A stretch of DNA of 64,000 nucleotides. Origin: a virus. The notes beneath the pieces are model-generated. The model was given only the letters and a program-made list of their open reading frames with translations, had not been told where the DNA came from and ran no database searches. The translations under genes were made by a program, and so were the position numbers. Positions within the stretch are counted from its first letter, which is position 1. Each line of letters starts with the position of its first letter. The stretch covers positions 1 to 64,000 of the IMG/VR virus record IMGVR_UViG_3300020213_000023. One strand, written 5' to 3'. Positions 36,550 to 44,361 of the stretch are shown here, one piece after another.

Positions 36550-39500
36550 GCAAACCGCAGAGTGGCGCCTTGTTTTCAACGAACGACGCCCATTCGGGCG
36601 CCTTCATCGTTTACATCAATGGACTCGAGGTCCCATGCAAGAGCGTGTCGCACCGTTACGGGGTCTGGCAAACACCTGAGATGGTGCTCGAAATGGTCGC
36701 AGACCCTGTGCTCACGCGTATCGGAGCAGAAGACCGTGTCCAGGTCCAAGTCTTCTATCTCGACGACACCAAGGTCGATCCGTCAGTTTCTCCTCAGTTC
36801 CGTGTGTTCGGCGAAGGTGAAATCACTGGATGGGGATACCAGAACACGCCGAGTGGTCGTTCGATCATGCTCACCTGTGTCAATCAGGTGGCCATCTTCA
36901 CGCAGTTGTTCGTCCAGTTCATGACGAACCTCGACGACATGGTAGCGCACGCGTCTGATCCGAGCGCTGGCGCAAACGCGATTGCGGTTGCATCCAGCAA
37001 CATCGTGTATCCGTACGCGTTGTTCAGCGAGGGTATCGTTCCAGGCGAAGCAACAGGGCAGATCAAACGGCCGTTTGATCTACTCTACAACGTCATTAGA
37101 AACATGATTGGTTCCCATGTTTCATCAACCACTCGTGCAACTCCAGTTGCCAATTTCTTTGCGCGTTGGTCACGTCTGACGAATTTCCACAACCGATTTG
37201 CAGCGATGCCCTTCTTTGACGAAGTCATCGATAACAACATCTTCCCTGTGCTCAAGGCGCTGCAGAACACCGCAGCTGTCGACGTGTTGTGCAAGAGCTT
37301 GCTTCCCCAAGTCCAGAACTCCGGATCGTTCTGGGACATGCTGCAGCTGGTCTATCAGACGGTATTCATGGAGATCACCATGATCCCTACGATGCCGTTG
37401 GTCACCGTCGACCTTCGCTCTGGACACATCCTCCAGACAAATTTCGATAAACACAAATTGACGATGGTGGACGGGACGTACGTCGCTGCGGCAGCGCCGG
37501 ATCCCCTCAAACCTCACCGCATCCCTAACTACTTTGCCAAACCGCAAATGCTGTTCGGCATTCCGCCGACGTGCAACGTCATCTTTCCGTCGCAGCTCAA
37601 GATGTTTGCTTACGACGAGAACTTCGCCACACAACCCACACGGCTCTACTTCAACGACGAAACCGTCAGTAAGATCCTCAAGATCCAACAAGGCGGATAC
37701 GGCGAGACGGTCATGAACTCTCTCGCCACCGCGTATCCGCCAGAAGCGGACGCAGCGAATCAAGCACGGCTTCGGTTTCCTGCGTTCAACGGGAAAAGCT
37801 TCCTTCTCTTCCCTGAGGAATTCTTCAAAGGCCCGGTCATGGACCGGCGCAACATCCCACCATGGCTGTTCTTCCTCAAACAGAATGAAGTCCTCAACGA
37901 CCCGTCGTCTAGTGACGGAACAACGACAACACCGCCTCCGCCGGCTCAAACAGGCGCAGCGACGGTCACGTCCGCACCAATCACGTCCGCAACGGCAATG
38001 CTTACGGATACGCGGGTAGGGACTATCGGGAAGGATGGTAAGCGTGTTTTTTCCACGAACGTGGAAAGCCTGCGAACCGACGTGACCCGACTGACAAGGG
38101 GCAACACAATCCCGGTCGACTTTGCGTTGGCCTGGATCCAGCACGAATCTGACGGAACGCTCAAAACTACGACTAGCAGAAACCAACGCGGTTATTTCCA
38201 AGTGACAGGGCCGCACGAAAGGGGTGACGGAACCATCGTCAAGTTTGCGGACAGCGAAGCGGCTGCCATTGGGCTTACGGAGGCCCACACGGGAAGTGGA
38301 CAAGATTCGCCGTTACTCGGTGAAGAGCATCCGCTGCTTTCAACTAACCACGAGGAATCGCTCCAGGCGGGCGTTGCTTTGATCCTCTACTATCGCAAAC
38401 AAGCCGATACCCTCGCCAACACAAATTCGCTCGATTGGTCCGAAGGCGACATGTGGCGACTCACCAAGCTATTTCACGGGGGCGCGGGATATGCGGCGTC
38501 TTTCATTGAAAAAGCGGTCGCAGCAAACGCGGTTGACAGCTGGGCCAACGCGTTCACCGCAGTAACTCATACGCTCGAGGCCCCCTTCAAAAAGGTGGTC
38601 GATACTGCAACCGGTGTTGGTAGCGTGGTGCCGACCGCAAGCGGCACGACCCTGGATGCGAACAGTGAAGCTATCCGTCAAGCGGCTGCGACACCGCCCC
38701 CTGCCACGCCCGCCGATGTAACTGCTCCTTCGGATGGAACGACGTCGGCAACAGTGGCCGCCGGAACAGCTAGCGAGGCGGACCTATTCGAGCAGGCACG
38801 TGAAGGCCAGCAGACCGTCTACCAGCTCTACGCCAAATACGAGTTTTTCCGGGAACGTTACTCTCGGCGAACAGGGTCCGTCGTCCTTGCCTTCAATCCT
38901 TACGTTGTGCCTGGCTTCCCTGCAGCCATCTTCGACCGCCGGGACACGCGCGTCGACGTGTTCTGTTACGTCACCACGGTGCAACAAAGGATGTCACACC
39001 GAGGTGGAAAGGAGACAACACTCTCTTTTGTATACGGACGTACCATTCAAGAGATGTTCGACTTGATGCGTCTCGAATTTTCCCAAGGGGGCGCAGCCGC
39101 TGGCACAGGACCACGCGAGCCAATCCGAGACATCCGAAAGGTAGTGCAGAGCTTCTCGTCGTCCGAGACACTCTATCAACGTCTTTTCTACGGAAATCAG
39201 ATTTTGTTCGGTAAGGACGCGTCGTTTGATTACCGCAAGGTCATTGGATACCAGCCGGACGTTCCTTCTGATATGCCGGATCGAATCGTCATCGAAGGGC
39301 CAGACGAGGCTTCGCAAGATTCGGCTGAGCGTGCCAAAGAAGTTATTGCGGCTCTCGAAGCCAGCAAGCAAGCGGCGGAATTGCGCGTCGCCGTATACAC
39401 GCAAGCACAGCGAGATGCGCAAGCAGCACTAAGCGTTTACGAGGCTCAAGCTGGAACGGCGCTCGAGACCGCACGGGACGCTGCACAAAAACAGTTCGAG

Positions 39501-40088
39501 ATTTCCACGGTGAACCTCAACGTGGTCAAGGCCGAACTCGCATCACTCAACCAGTCGATTAACTATCAAATGTCCGTGTTGGTTGCCTCGAACGAGGTGA
39601 ACGCGAAGACCCACGTCATTCATAACCTCGCAGGGGACCGGGAAATCATTCCGTTGCCGTCTGCGGAGGGCGCGTTTCAAGATTACGACGTCGCCATGCG
39701 CTACAACTGGCGCCCGATCTGCACCCTCGATGAATACATCATGTTCCATGACTCCGTGGGAGAAGGTCCGGTCCCTGCGAGTAACCATCCCCGATCGGTT
39801 GGCGCGATGTACTATGATCGTATCCGTCGGATGACGCCCGTACCCGCGGACTTCAAGTTCCCTGCAGGGGCCGACGGTCTCAACGCTGCCGTGGTTGCCG
39901 CTACACCAGAACAAATCGCAGCAGGGGAGGCGCCGGCACACGCGACGGCCATCCCAGGCCTCAAGAGTGGCACCGGCCCTCATGGAACCAACGCACCGGG
40001 TGACTTCCCTCAAGTAAGAGACGACTGGGATAAAATCCTCTTGGCGTACAGAAATAATGTTTACCACGTGAAAGTACCGCGAACATGA
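36546..40088 (+). CDS. Baseplate hub with embedded transglycosylase-like domain
   Basis: A 1180-residue protein. Residues 1-420 form a beta-rich hub-like part (FIVYINGLEVPCKSVSHRYG at the start). After a Thr/Pro linker (about 455-475), VDFALAWIQHESDGTLKTTT, then QRGYFQVTG, resembles the catalytic start of SLT-type lytic transglycosylases, with Glu534 as the candidate acid. A second Pro/Thr/Ala linker (about 715-740) precedes another structural part (FNPYVVPGFPAAIFDRRDTR), as in gp27-type hubs. It probably pierces the cell wall at injection. The C-terminal part has a coiled coil near 930-1000. Confidence 0.6.
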   Translation: MSKPQSGALFSTNDAHSGAFIVYINGLEVPCKSVSHRYGVWQTPEMVLEMVADPVLTRIGAEDRVQVQVFYLDDTKVDPSVSPQFRVFGEGEITGWGYQNTPSGRSIMLTCVNQVAIFTQLFVQFMTNLDDMVAHASDPSAGANAIAVASSNIVYPYALFSEGIVPGEATGQIKRPFDLLYNVIRNMIGSHVSSTTRATPVANFFARWSRLTNFHNRFAAMPFFDEVIDNNIFPVLKALQNTAAVDVLCKSLLPQVQNSGSFWDMLQLVYQTVFMEITMIPTMPLVTVDLRSGHILQTNFDKHKLTMVDGTYVAAAAPDPLKPHRIPNYFAKPQMLFGIPPTCNVIFPSQLKMFAYDENFATQPTRLYFNDETVSKILKIQQGGYGETVMNSLATAYPPEADAANQARLRFPAFNGKSFLLFPEEFFKGPVMDRRNIPPWLFFLKQNEVLNDPSSSDGTTTTPPPPAQTGAATVTSAPITSATAMLTDTRVGTIGKDGKRVFSTNVESLRTDVTRLTRGNTIPVDFALAWIQHESDGTLKTTTSRNQRGYFQVTGPHERGDGTIVKFADSEAAAIGLTEAHTGSGQDSPLLGEEHPLLSTNHEESLQAGVALILYYRKQADTLANTNSLDWSEGDMWRLTKLFHGGAGYAASFIEKAVAANAVDSWANAFTAVTHTLEAPFKKVVDTATGVGSVVPTASGTTLDANSEAIRQAAATPPPATPADVTAPSDGTTSATVAAGTASEADLFEQAREGQQTVYQLYAKYEFFRERYSRRTGSVVLAFNPYVVPGFPAAIFDRRDTRVDVFCYVTTVQQRMSHRGGKETTLSFVYGRTIQEMFDLMRLEFSQGGAAAGTGPREPIRDIRKVVQSFSSSETLYQRLFYGNQILFGKDASFDYRKVIGYQPDVPSDMPDRIVIEGPDEASQDSAERAKEVIAALEASKQAAELRVAVYTQAQRDAQAALSVYEAQAGTALETARDAAQKQFEISTVNLNVVKAELASLNQSINYQMSVLVASNEVNAKTHVIHNLAGDREIIPLPSAEGAFQDYDVAMRYNWRPICTLDEYIMFHDSVGEGPVPASNHPRSVGAMYYDRIRRMTPVPADFKFPAGADGLNAAVVAATPEQIAAGEAPAHATAIPGLKSGTGPHGTNAPGDFPQVRDDWDKILLAYRNNVYHVKVPRT

Positions 40089-40840
40089 GCGTCCTCAAAA
40101 ACGTCGCCAAGCTCGCGTTTGCTGCCGCAGGCACACGACAAGAGCAAGACCTTGCACTATGGCGGAAGTGGAAACAGGCCCCGACGGATGCCAACGCGTC
40201 CGCGCTGCTCAAATCCATCGACCCGCTAATTCAACGAGAAACGAACAAGTGGTCAGGTTCGTTGGCGCGCCCGCTCCTGGAAACGGAAGGTAAGCGTCTC
40301 GCTATGGAGGCGTTCCATAGCTACGACCCGAATCGGGGGGCTGCACTCGGCACGCACGTCGTCAACCAGCTCCAACGGATGTCTCGGCTGTCCTACGCCA
40401 ACCAAAATGCGGCACGGCTACCTGAAAACAAGATGCTCCAGTTCCATGCGTTCACGATGGGGCACGCAACGTTGCAAGACGAGCTTGGACGTGCTCCCAC
40501 GTCTGACGAATTGTCAGACCATCTCGGTTGGTCCAACAAACACTTGACCAAGTTCCGCACAGAGATTGGACACCAAGAACTGCTCGAGTCCGGCGGTATC
40601 GAAGGGTCTTCGGCCGGAACGTTCACAGCAGAGGAGTCCGACCACACCGTCGACTTCATACACCACGACCTGTCCCCCAGACAGAAAGCGATCTTCGAAC
40701 ACCTCACGGGGTATGGGGGCGCCGAAATTCTTTCACATCGACAGATCCAGAAAAAACTGAGTATCACCCAAGGGCAGTATAGTTACGACAAAGCTAAACT
40801 GATCACACACGTTGGAAACGTAACCACGAGGAAGTCGTAA
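40085..40840 (+). CDS. Sigma-factor-like protein
   Basis: A 251-residue protein. FHSYDPNRGAALGTHVVNQL followed by QRMSRL resembles sigma70 region 2 (YDPxRGxxFxTxAxxxIxxxI). ATLQDELGRAPTSDELSDHL resembles region 3 (LxxxLGRxPTxxELA). LSPRQKAIFEHLTGYGGAEI, then SHRQIQKKLSITQGQYSYDK, resembles region 4 with an HTH. It could direct polymerase to phage late promoters. It lies within the tail operon and overlaps the hub stop by four bases. Confidence 0.6.
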   Translation: MSVLKNVAKLAFAAAGTRQEQDLALWRKWKQAPTDANASALLKSIDPLIQRETNKWSGSLARPLLETEGKRLAMEAFHSYDPNRGAALGTHVVNQLQRMSRLSYANQNAARLPENKMLQFHAFTMGHATLQDELGRAPTSDELSDHLGWSNKHLTKFRTEIGHQELLESGGIEGSSAGTFTAEESDHTVDFIHHDLSPRQKAIFEHLTGYGGAEILSHRQIQKKLSITQGQYSYDKAKLITHVGNVTTRKS

Positions 40841-41091
40841 TGCCTCCTTCTACACTTGCATACCGATTGCAGAAGGCAGCGAGCCACTTGACCAAGAAGA
40901 GCCTGAGTGCTTTGAACGTCAAGGCTCCTCCGCTGGAGTACGACAAGTACCAGAAGAGTTTCTACATAACACTCCCGATCCCCACGTCACAGGAGGTCGC
41001 GGCCAGCGGGAACGCCTTGGTAGTCGTCGAACCGCTTACTTTCGACGTCGTCACGGGCCTCTGGTCGGACGGTAAAGGGATCGAGAGGTAA
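40840..41091 (+). CDS. Small protein sharing a C-terminal tail with the M23 peptidase
   Basis: An 83-residue protein. The N-terminal half is basic and helical. The C-terminus reads VVEPLTFDVVTGLWSDGKGI, almost the same as the end of the downstream M23 protein (TDPMTFDFTTGLWSDGKAV). The shared tail may be a docking sequence for the tail. Its ATG shares a base with the upstream TAA. Confidence 0.6.
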   Translation: MPPSTLAYRLQKAASHLTKKSLSALNVKAPPLEYDKYQKSFYITLPIPTSQEVAASGNALVVVEPLTFDVVTGLWSDGKGIER

Positions 41092-41094
41092 ATC

Positions 41095-41943
41095 GTGAAC
41101 TTTGTACTGAATAGCAATCTGTGGGTGTGGCCGATGCCCAAGATTACCGTGGAAGGTAAGTCTTACCGGCCCAAGGTATCTTCGGGATGGAAGAATAACC
41201 GTACACGTGCGGAGGGCGGGCACGCAGGGTCTGACATCGTTTACGGCGTCGGCAAAAAGGAGCTTCCTCAGTATCAGCCGCCCCGGGATCGCTCCACGGG
41301 TCTCGGACATTTTGTCCCGCCCAACATCCCTGCGTTGAGCACGTGCGACGGTGTCGTCACGTACGCTAAATCGACGTCTAAAGGCTTTGGCGTTCTCATT
41401 GAGCACGAAAAACGAACAGTTCGAACGTTTTACCAACACCTCGAAAAGGTGTTCGTTAAAAAGGACCAAGTCGTCAAAGCAGGGGACACGATCGGAACTG
41501 TCGGGTTTGATCCGTCGAATGACAACTCTGTTCGACACATCCATTTCGAACTCAGCTTTCGCGTCGGGTCTGAGTGGGTAAAGGTCGACCCTGGCACCCA
41601 TGAGAAGGGGTACATGTCCCAGTGGAGGATATGGACAGGCCTTGGCGCAGAGAGTTACCAGGCTTTCGCAGTTGCAGGTTCCTCTGGCTACCGAATCGCG
41701 CAGGCAGCGTCTGCCGGCGCTGTCCAAGTCATCGATCGCGACACCGCGATGAAAAACCAGAACGGCGCAACACACAAACGGGCGCAAGCCGATTACTACG
41801 AACGAGTCGCGCGCGTCATCAACGCTCAAGGGAGCCAGCTGTACGCTGCCATCGCGCAATTCGCGGGAGTTGCGCCTGTCGTGACGGACCCCATGACGTT
41901 CGATTTCACCACCGGCTTGTGGTCGGATGGAAAGGCGGTCTGA
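41095..41943 (+). CDS. M23-family peptidoglycan endopeptidase
   Basis: A 282-residue protein with a GTG start. GGHAGSDIV (His43, Asp47) supplies the HxxxD zinc ligands, GFGVLIEH and TFYQHLEKV follow, and HIHFEL (His148, His150) supplies the HxH motif of LytM/M23 metallopeptidases. Such enzymes cut peptide cross-bridges. Position in the tail operon suggests a virion-borne enzyme that opens the wall for the tail. The C-terminal 80 residues end in the tail shared with the upstream small protein. Confidence 0.8.
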   Translation: MNFVLNSNLWVWPMPKITVEGKSYRPKVSSGWKNNRTRAEGGHAGSDIVYGVGKKELPQYQPPRDRSTGLGHFVPPNIPALSTCDGVVTYAKSTSKGFGVLIEHEKRTVRTFYQHLEKVFVKKDQVVKAGDTIGTVGFDPSNDNSVRHIHFELSFRVGSEWVKVDPGTHEKGYMSQWRIWTGLGAESYQAFAVAGSSGYRIAQAASAGAVQVIDRDTAMKNQNGATHKRAQADYYERVARVINAQGSQLYAAIAQFAGVAPVVTDPMTFDFTTGLWSDGKAV

Positions 41944-41944
41944 C

Positions 41945-42388
41945 ATGTCCCGTTTTGACGTTCACATCCAGCTCACACCCGAAGCAACGGCCGGCGGAGG
42001 ATTCTATGGCTTTGGAGACGTGCGCTCCATTGGTGTCCGTGGCGTGCAGAAGCTGGTCAACATGTTCGCCAAGTACTTGCTCACACCGATAGGAAGCGAT
42101 CCACTCGATCTCACCTACGGTACTGACTTGCCGAACTTGATCGGGTCTAATGTGGACGTTCTCGGCGCCAAAGAAGTTCTCGAACTTTCCGTGGCAAAGA
42201 CAGTACAAGCTTTGCAGAGCTACCAGTCGAGCGTCGAGATCCCGGATGACGAACGGCTCTCGACGGCGTCAGTGACGGACTATATCGTCTTCACCGAGGT
42301 GTCCGGCTTCTCGGCACAGATCTACATTGAAAACATCCTGAACCGGGGGGTCACTGTCCTCCTGCCTAGCTTGGAAGTAGGTTTGTAG
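41945..42388 (+). CDS. Baseplate wedge protein, gp25-like
   Basis: A 147-residue protein. IRSIG-type start (DVRSIGVRGVQKLVNMFAKY), PIGSDPLDLTYGTDLPNLIG and a C-terminal beta part match the GPW/gp25 lysozyme-like wedge family found in all contractile tails, although the sequence is divergent. gp25 nucleates sheath assembly and sits next to J-like proteins, as here. Confidence 0.65.
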   Translation: MSRFDVHIQLTPEATAGGGFYGFGDVRSIGVRGVQKLVNMFAKYLLTPIGSDPLDLTYGTDLPNLIGSNVDVLGAKEVLELSVAKTVQALQSYQSSVEIPDDERLSTASVTDYIVFTEVSGFSAQIYIENILNRGVTVLLPSLEVGL

Positions 42389-42390
42389 TC

Positions 42391-44361
42391 ATGGCCAACA
42401 TCGAAATCGACGCACAAGACGTTGCCACGGCATCTAATTTTCTCGAGCAGTTCCTAAGCAACCAGATCCCCACCGGTGATTTCACCAAGGGCACGTCTCT
42501 TCGAGATCTCACGGTGGGCGCGATTGCAGCGGTATTCGCCTTCCTGCGACAGGAAAACACCGACGCACTCAAGCTGCAATCACTCAAGTCAGTGCAGGAA
42601 GCCATCGGAACCACGGACGCCGAAGCACTTAAAGACGCCGTTGCCGCGATTCTATCGAACGTCTTTATCAACTTGAAGAGTGGGTCGAAGTCTCGTGGAT
42701 ACACCATCGGGCATTCGTCCGAACTGACAGACGTATTCGTACCTACCACTGCGAAGTTCACGAGCGCGAATGGCCGAATCTTCGTCGTGGACTCGGCAGA
42801 GACCTACTTCATCTCCAAAACGGAACTGACCGCAATCGTCGATTCAGATGAATCGGTGCTCGAGTACGAATTCCGCATTCCGTTGGTTGCGACCAAGATT
42901 GGCGTCGAGTACGACATCGAGGCGGGCTTGTTTTCGTCTTTCGATCGTTTCAATCCGTTCGTCACGCGAATCGATAACCCTGAGAAATTCGCAGGCGGAA
43001 AGAGCACGGAGACTGTCGAAGAGGTTCTCGAGCGCGCCCCCACCGCGTTGTCAGTCCGTAACCTCATCAACGACCGGTCCATCACCGCGGTACTCGACGA
43101 GACCTTTCCGGAGATCCAGAGCATCTTGGTTGTCGGTATGGGTGACCCTGAGATGCAGCGGGACACGCTTATCAGCATGCCGGAACATTTGCTGCTCCAC
43201 GTCGGCGGCATGGTCGACATCTACCTGCTCCTCGACTTGGTCGAGACCACGTTCACCGGGGAGGTTGGCGACCTGTTCGCACGTCCTGATGGGCTCGCCA
43301 CGGTGTTCAGAGATTCGGCCGAGAGCTTTGCGGCTGTCGAAGCGGGCGACATCATCCGCGTGACTGCCGGGCTCGACGTCGTCCCTGCGGAGTTCATGGT
43401 CATCGAGAACGCAGGCGACGAGTTGATCGTTAGTGAGAGGTCTCCGTTCCCGCTCGCGTCGGACGAGGGTTCGCCTCCAACGAACGTGTCCTACACCATT
43501 GGGCGTGTGGGCCCGACGTACACTGATGTGCTTTCGGACGTTGGTAGCCTCCCATTCACGACAGGCGTGACCTCGCGGCAAATCGGAACGTCGGGTCGAA
43601 TCACACTCCCCGGCGGACCGGTGATCGATATCCTTGACGTCGCCCTGCTGGACCCTGGCGTTGCAGAAAGCGCCTTCAAGGCAGAGACCGATGGGTTCGT
43701 TCACTTCTACAACCACGTGAACACGACACCCGACGACACACAGACCCCCGACGATGGTCTTGAGTTCAGGACGATCGTCCGCAACCCGCAATATGCGCAG
43801 AGCATATTTCAGTGGATGGAGGTTGTCGTGGGAACCGACCTCGACCAGGCGCGGTTCGACGGCAACCAGCTCCGTGTGCGGTACCGAACGCTGTCTGCAT
43901 TTGCCACTATCGATGACTACGTGCGCAGCCGCCGACAACGCACCGCCGCAGCTCACCAGCTCCCCCGAGGCCATCATCCAGTGTCGGTGGCTGTTGACAT
44001 CAATTACAAACTCAAGGTAACCGCCACCACGGCGCTCGACGACGCGGCCATCGTTAGTGCCGTGGTTGACTTCATTAATGCGTTTGACACGAACGTGCAA
44101 CCGATCGACACCACAGCGCTCACGCAATTCATCAGAAACTCGTATCCGTCTATCGCCGCGATTACACCGTTGGTGGTTCAGTACACCCTGCGGGCACCGA
44201 CGGGAGACCTCATCCAGTTTGAAACTGCAGATGAGGTACTACTCTCCGATGACAAGAAGGTCTCTGGTCCCGACATCGTTCTTTCAACCTATGGTGTATC
44301 TGACAGAACAGTCCGATACGTCGCCAATAACATCGGCGTCCGTGCCTTCCAGGTGACCTGA
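42391..44361 (+). CDS. Baseplate J-like protein
   Basis: A 656-residue protein. The N-terminal helical part (FTKGTSLRDLTVGAIAAVFA) followed by ESSDFTxF-like beta domains and a C-terminal VSVAVDINYKLKVTATTALD block fits the J-like (gp47/gp6) baseplate family, which forms the inner wedge ring. Its position between gp25-like and a large wedge protein is the standard order. Confidence 0.75.
   Translation: MANIEIDAQDVATASNFLEQFLSNQIPTGDFTKGTSLRDLTVGAIAAVFAFLRQENTDALKLQSLKSVQEAIGTTDAEALKDAVAAILSNVFINLKSGSKSRGYTIGHSSELTDVFVPTTAKFTSANGRIFVVDSAETYFISKTELTAIVDSDESVLEYEFRIPLVATKIGVEYDIEAGLFSSFDRFNPFVTRIDNPEKFAGGKSTETVEEVLERAPTALSVRNLINDRSITAVLDETFPEIQSILVVGMGDPEMQRDTLISMPEHLLLHVGGMVDIYLLLDLVETTFTGEVGDLFARPDGLATVFRDSAESFAAVEAGDIIRVTAGLDVVPAEFMVIENAGDELIVSERSPFPLASDEGSPPTNVSYTIGRVGPTYTDVLSDVGSLPFTTGVTSRQIGTSGRITLPGGPVIDILDVALLDPGVAESAFKAETDGFVHFYNHVNTTPDDTQTPDDGLEFRTIVRNPQYAQSIFQWMEVVVGTDLDQARFDGNQLRVRYRTLSAFATIDDYVRSRRQRTAAAHQLPRGHHPVSVAVDINYKLKVTATTALDDAAIVSAVVDFINAFDTNVQPIDTTALTQFIRNSYPSIAAITPLVVQYTLRAPTGDLIQFETADEVLLSDDKKVSGPDIVLSTYGVSDRTVRYVANNIGVRAFQVT

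Noticed and set aside
37170-38303. A 377-codon leftward open frame in the hub gene
   Set aside because: It is Arg-rich, without motifs and antisense to a clear virion gene.
43051-44127. A 358-codon leftward open frame in the J-like gene
   Set aside because: It is a shadow of the baseplate gene with no ribosome site or domain.
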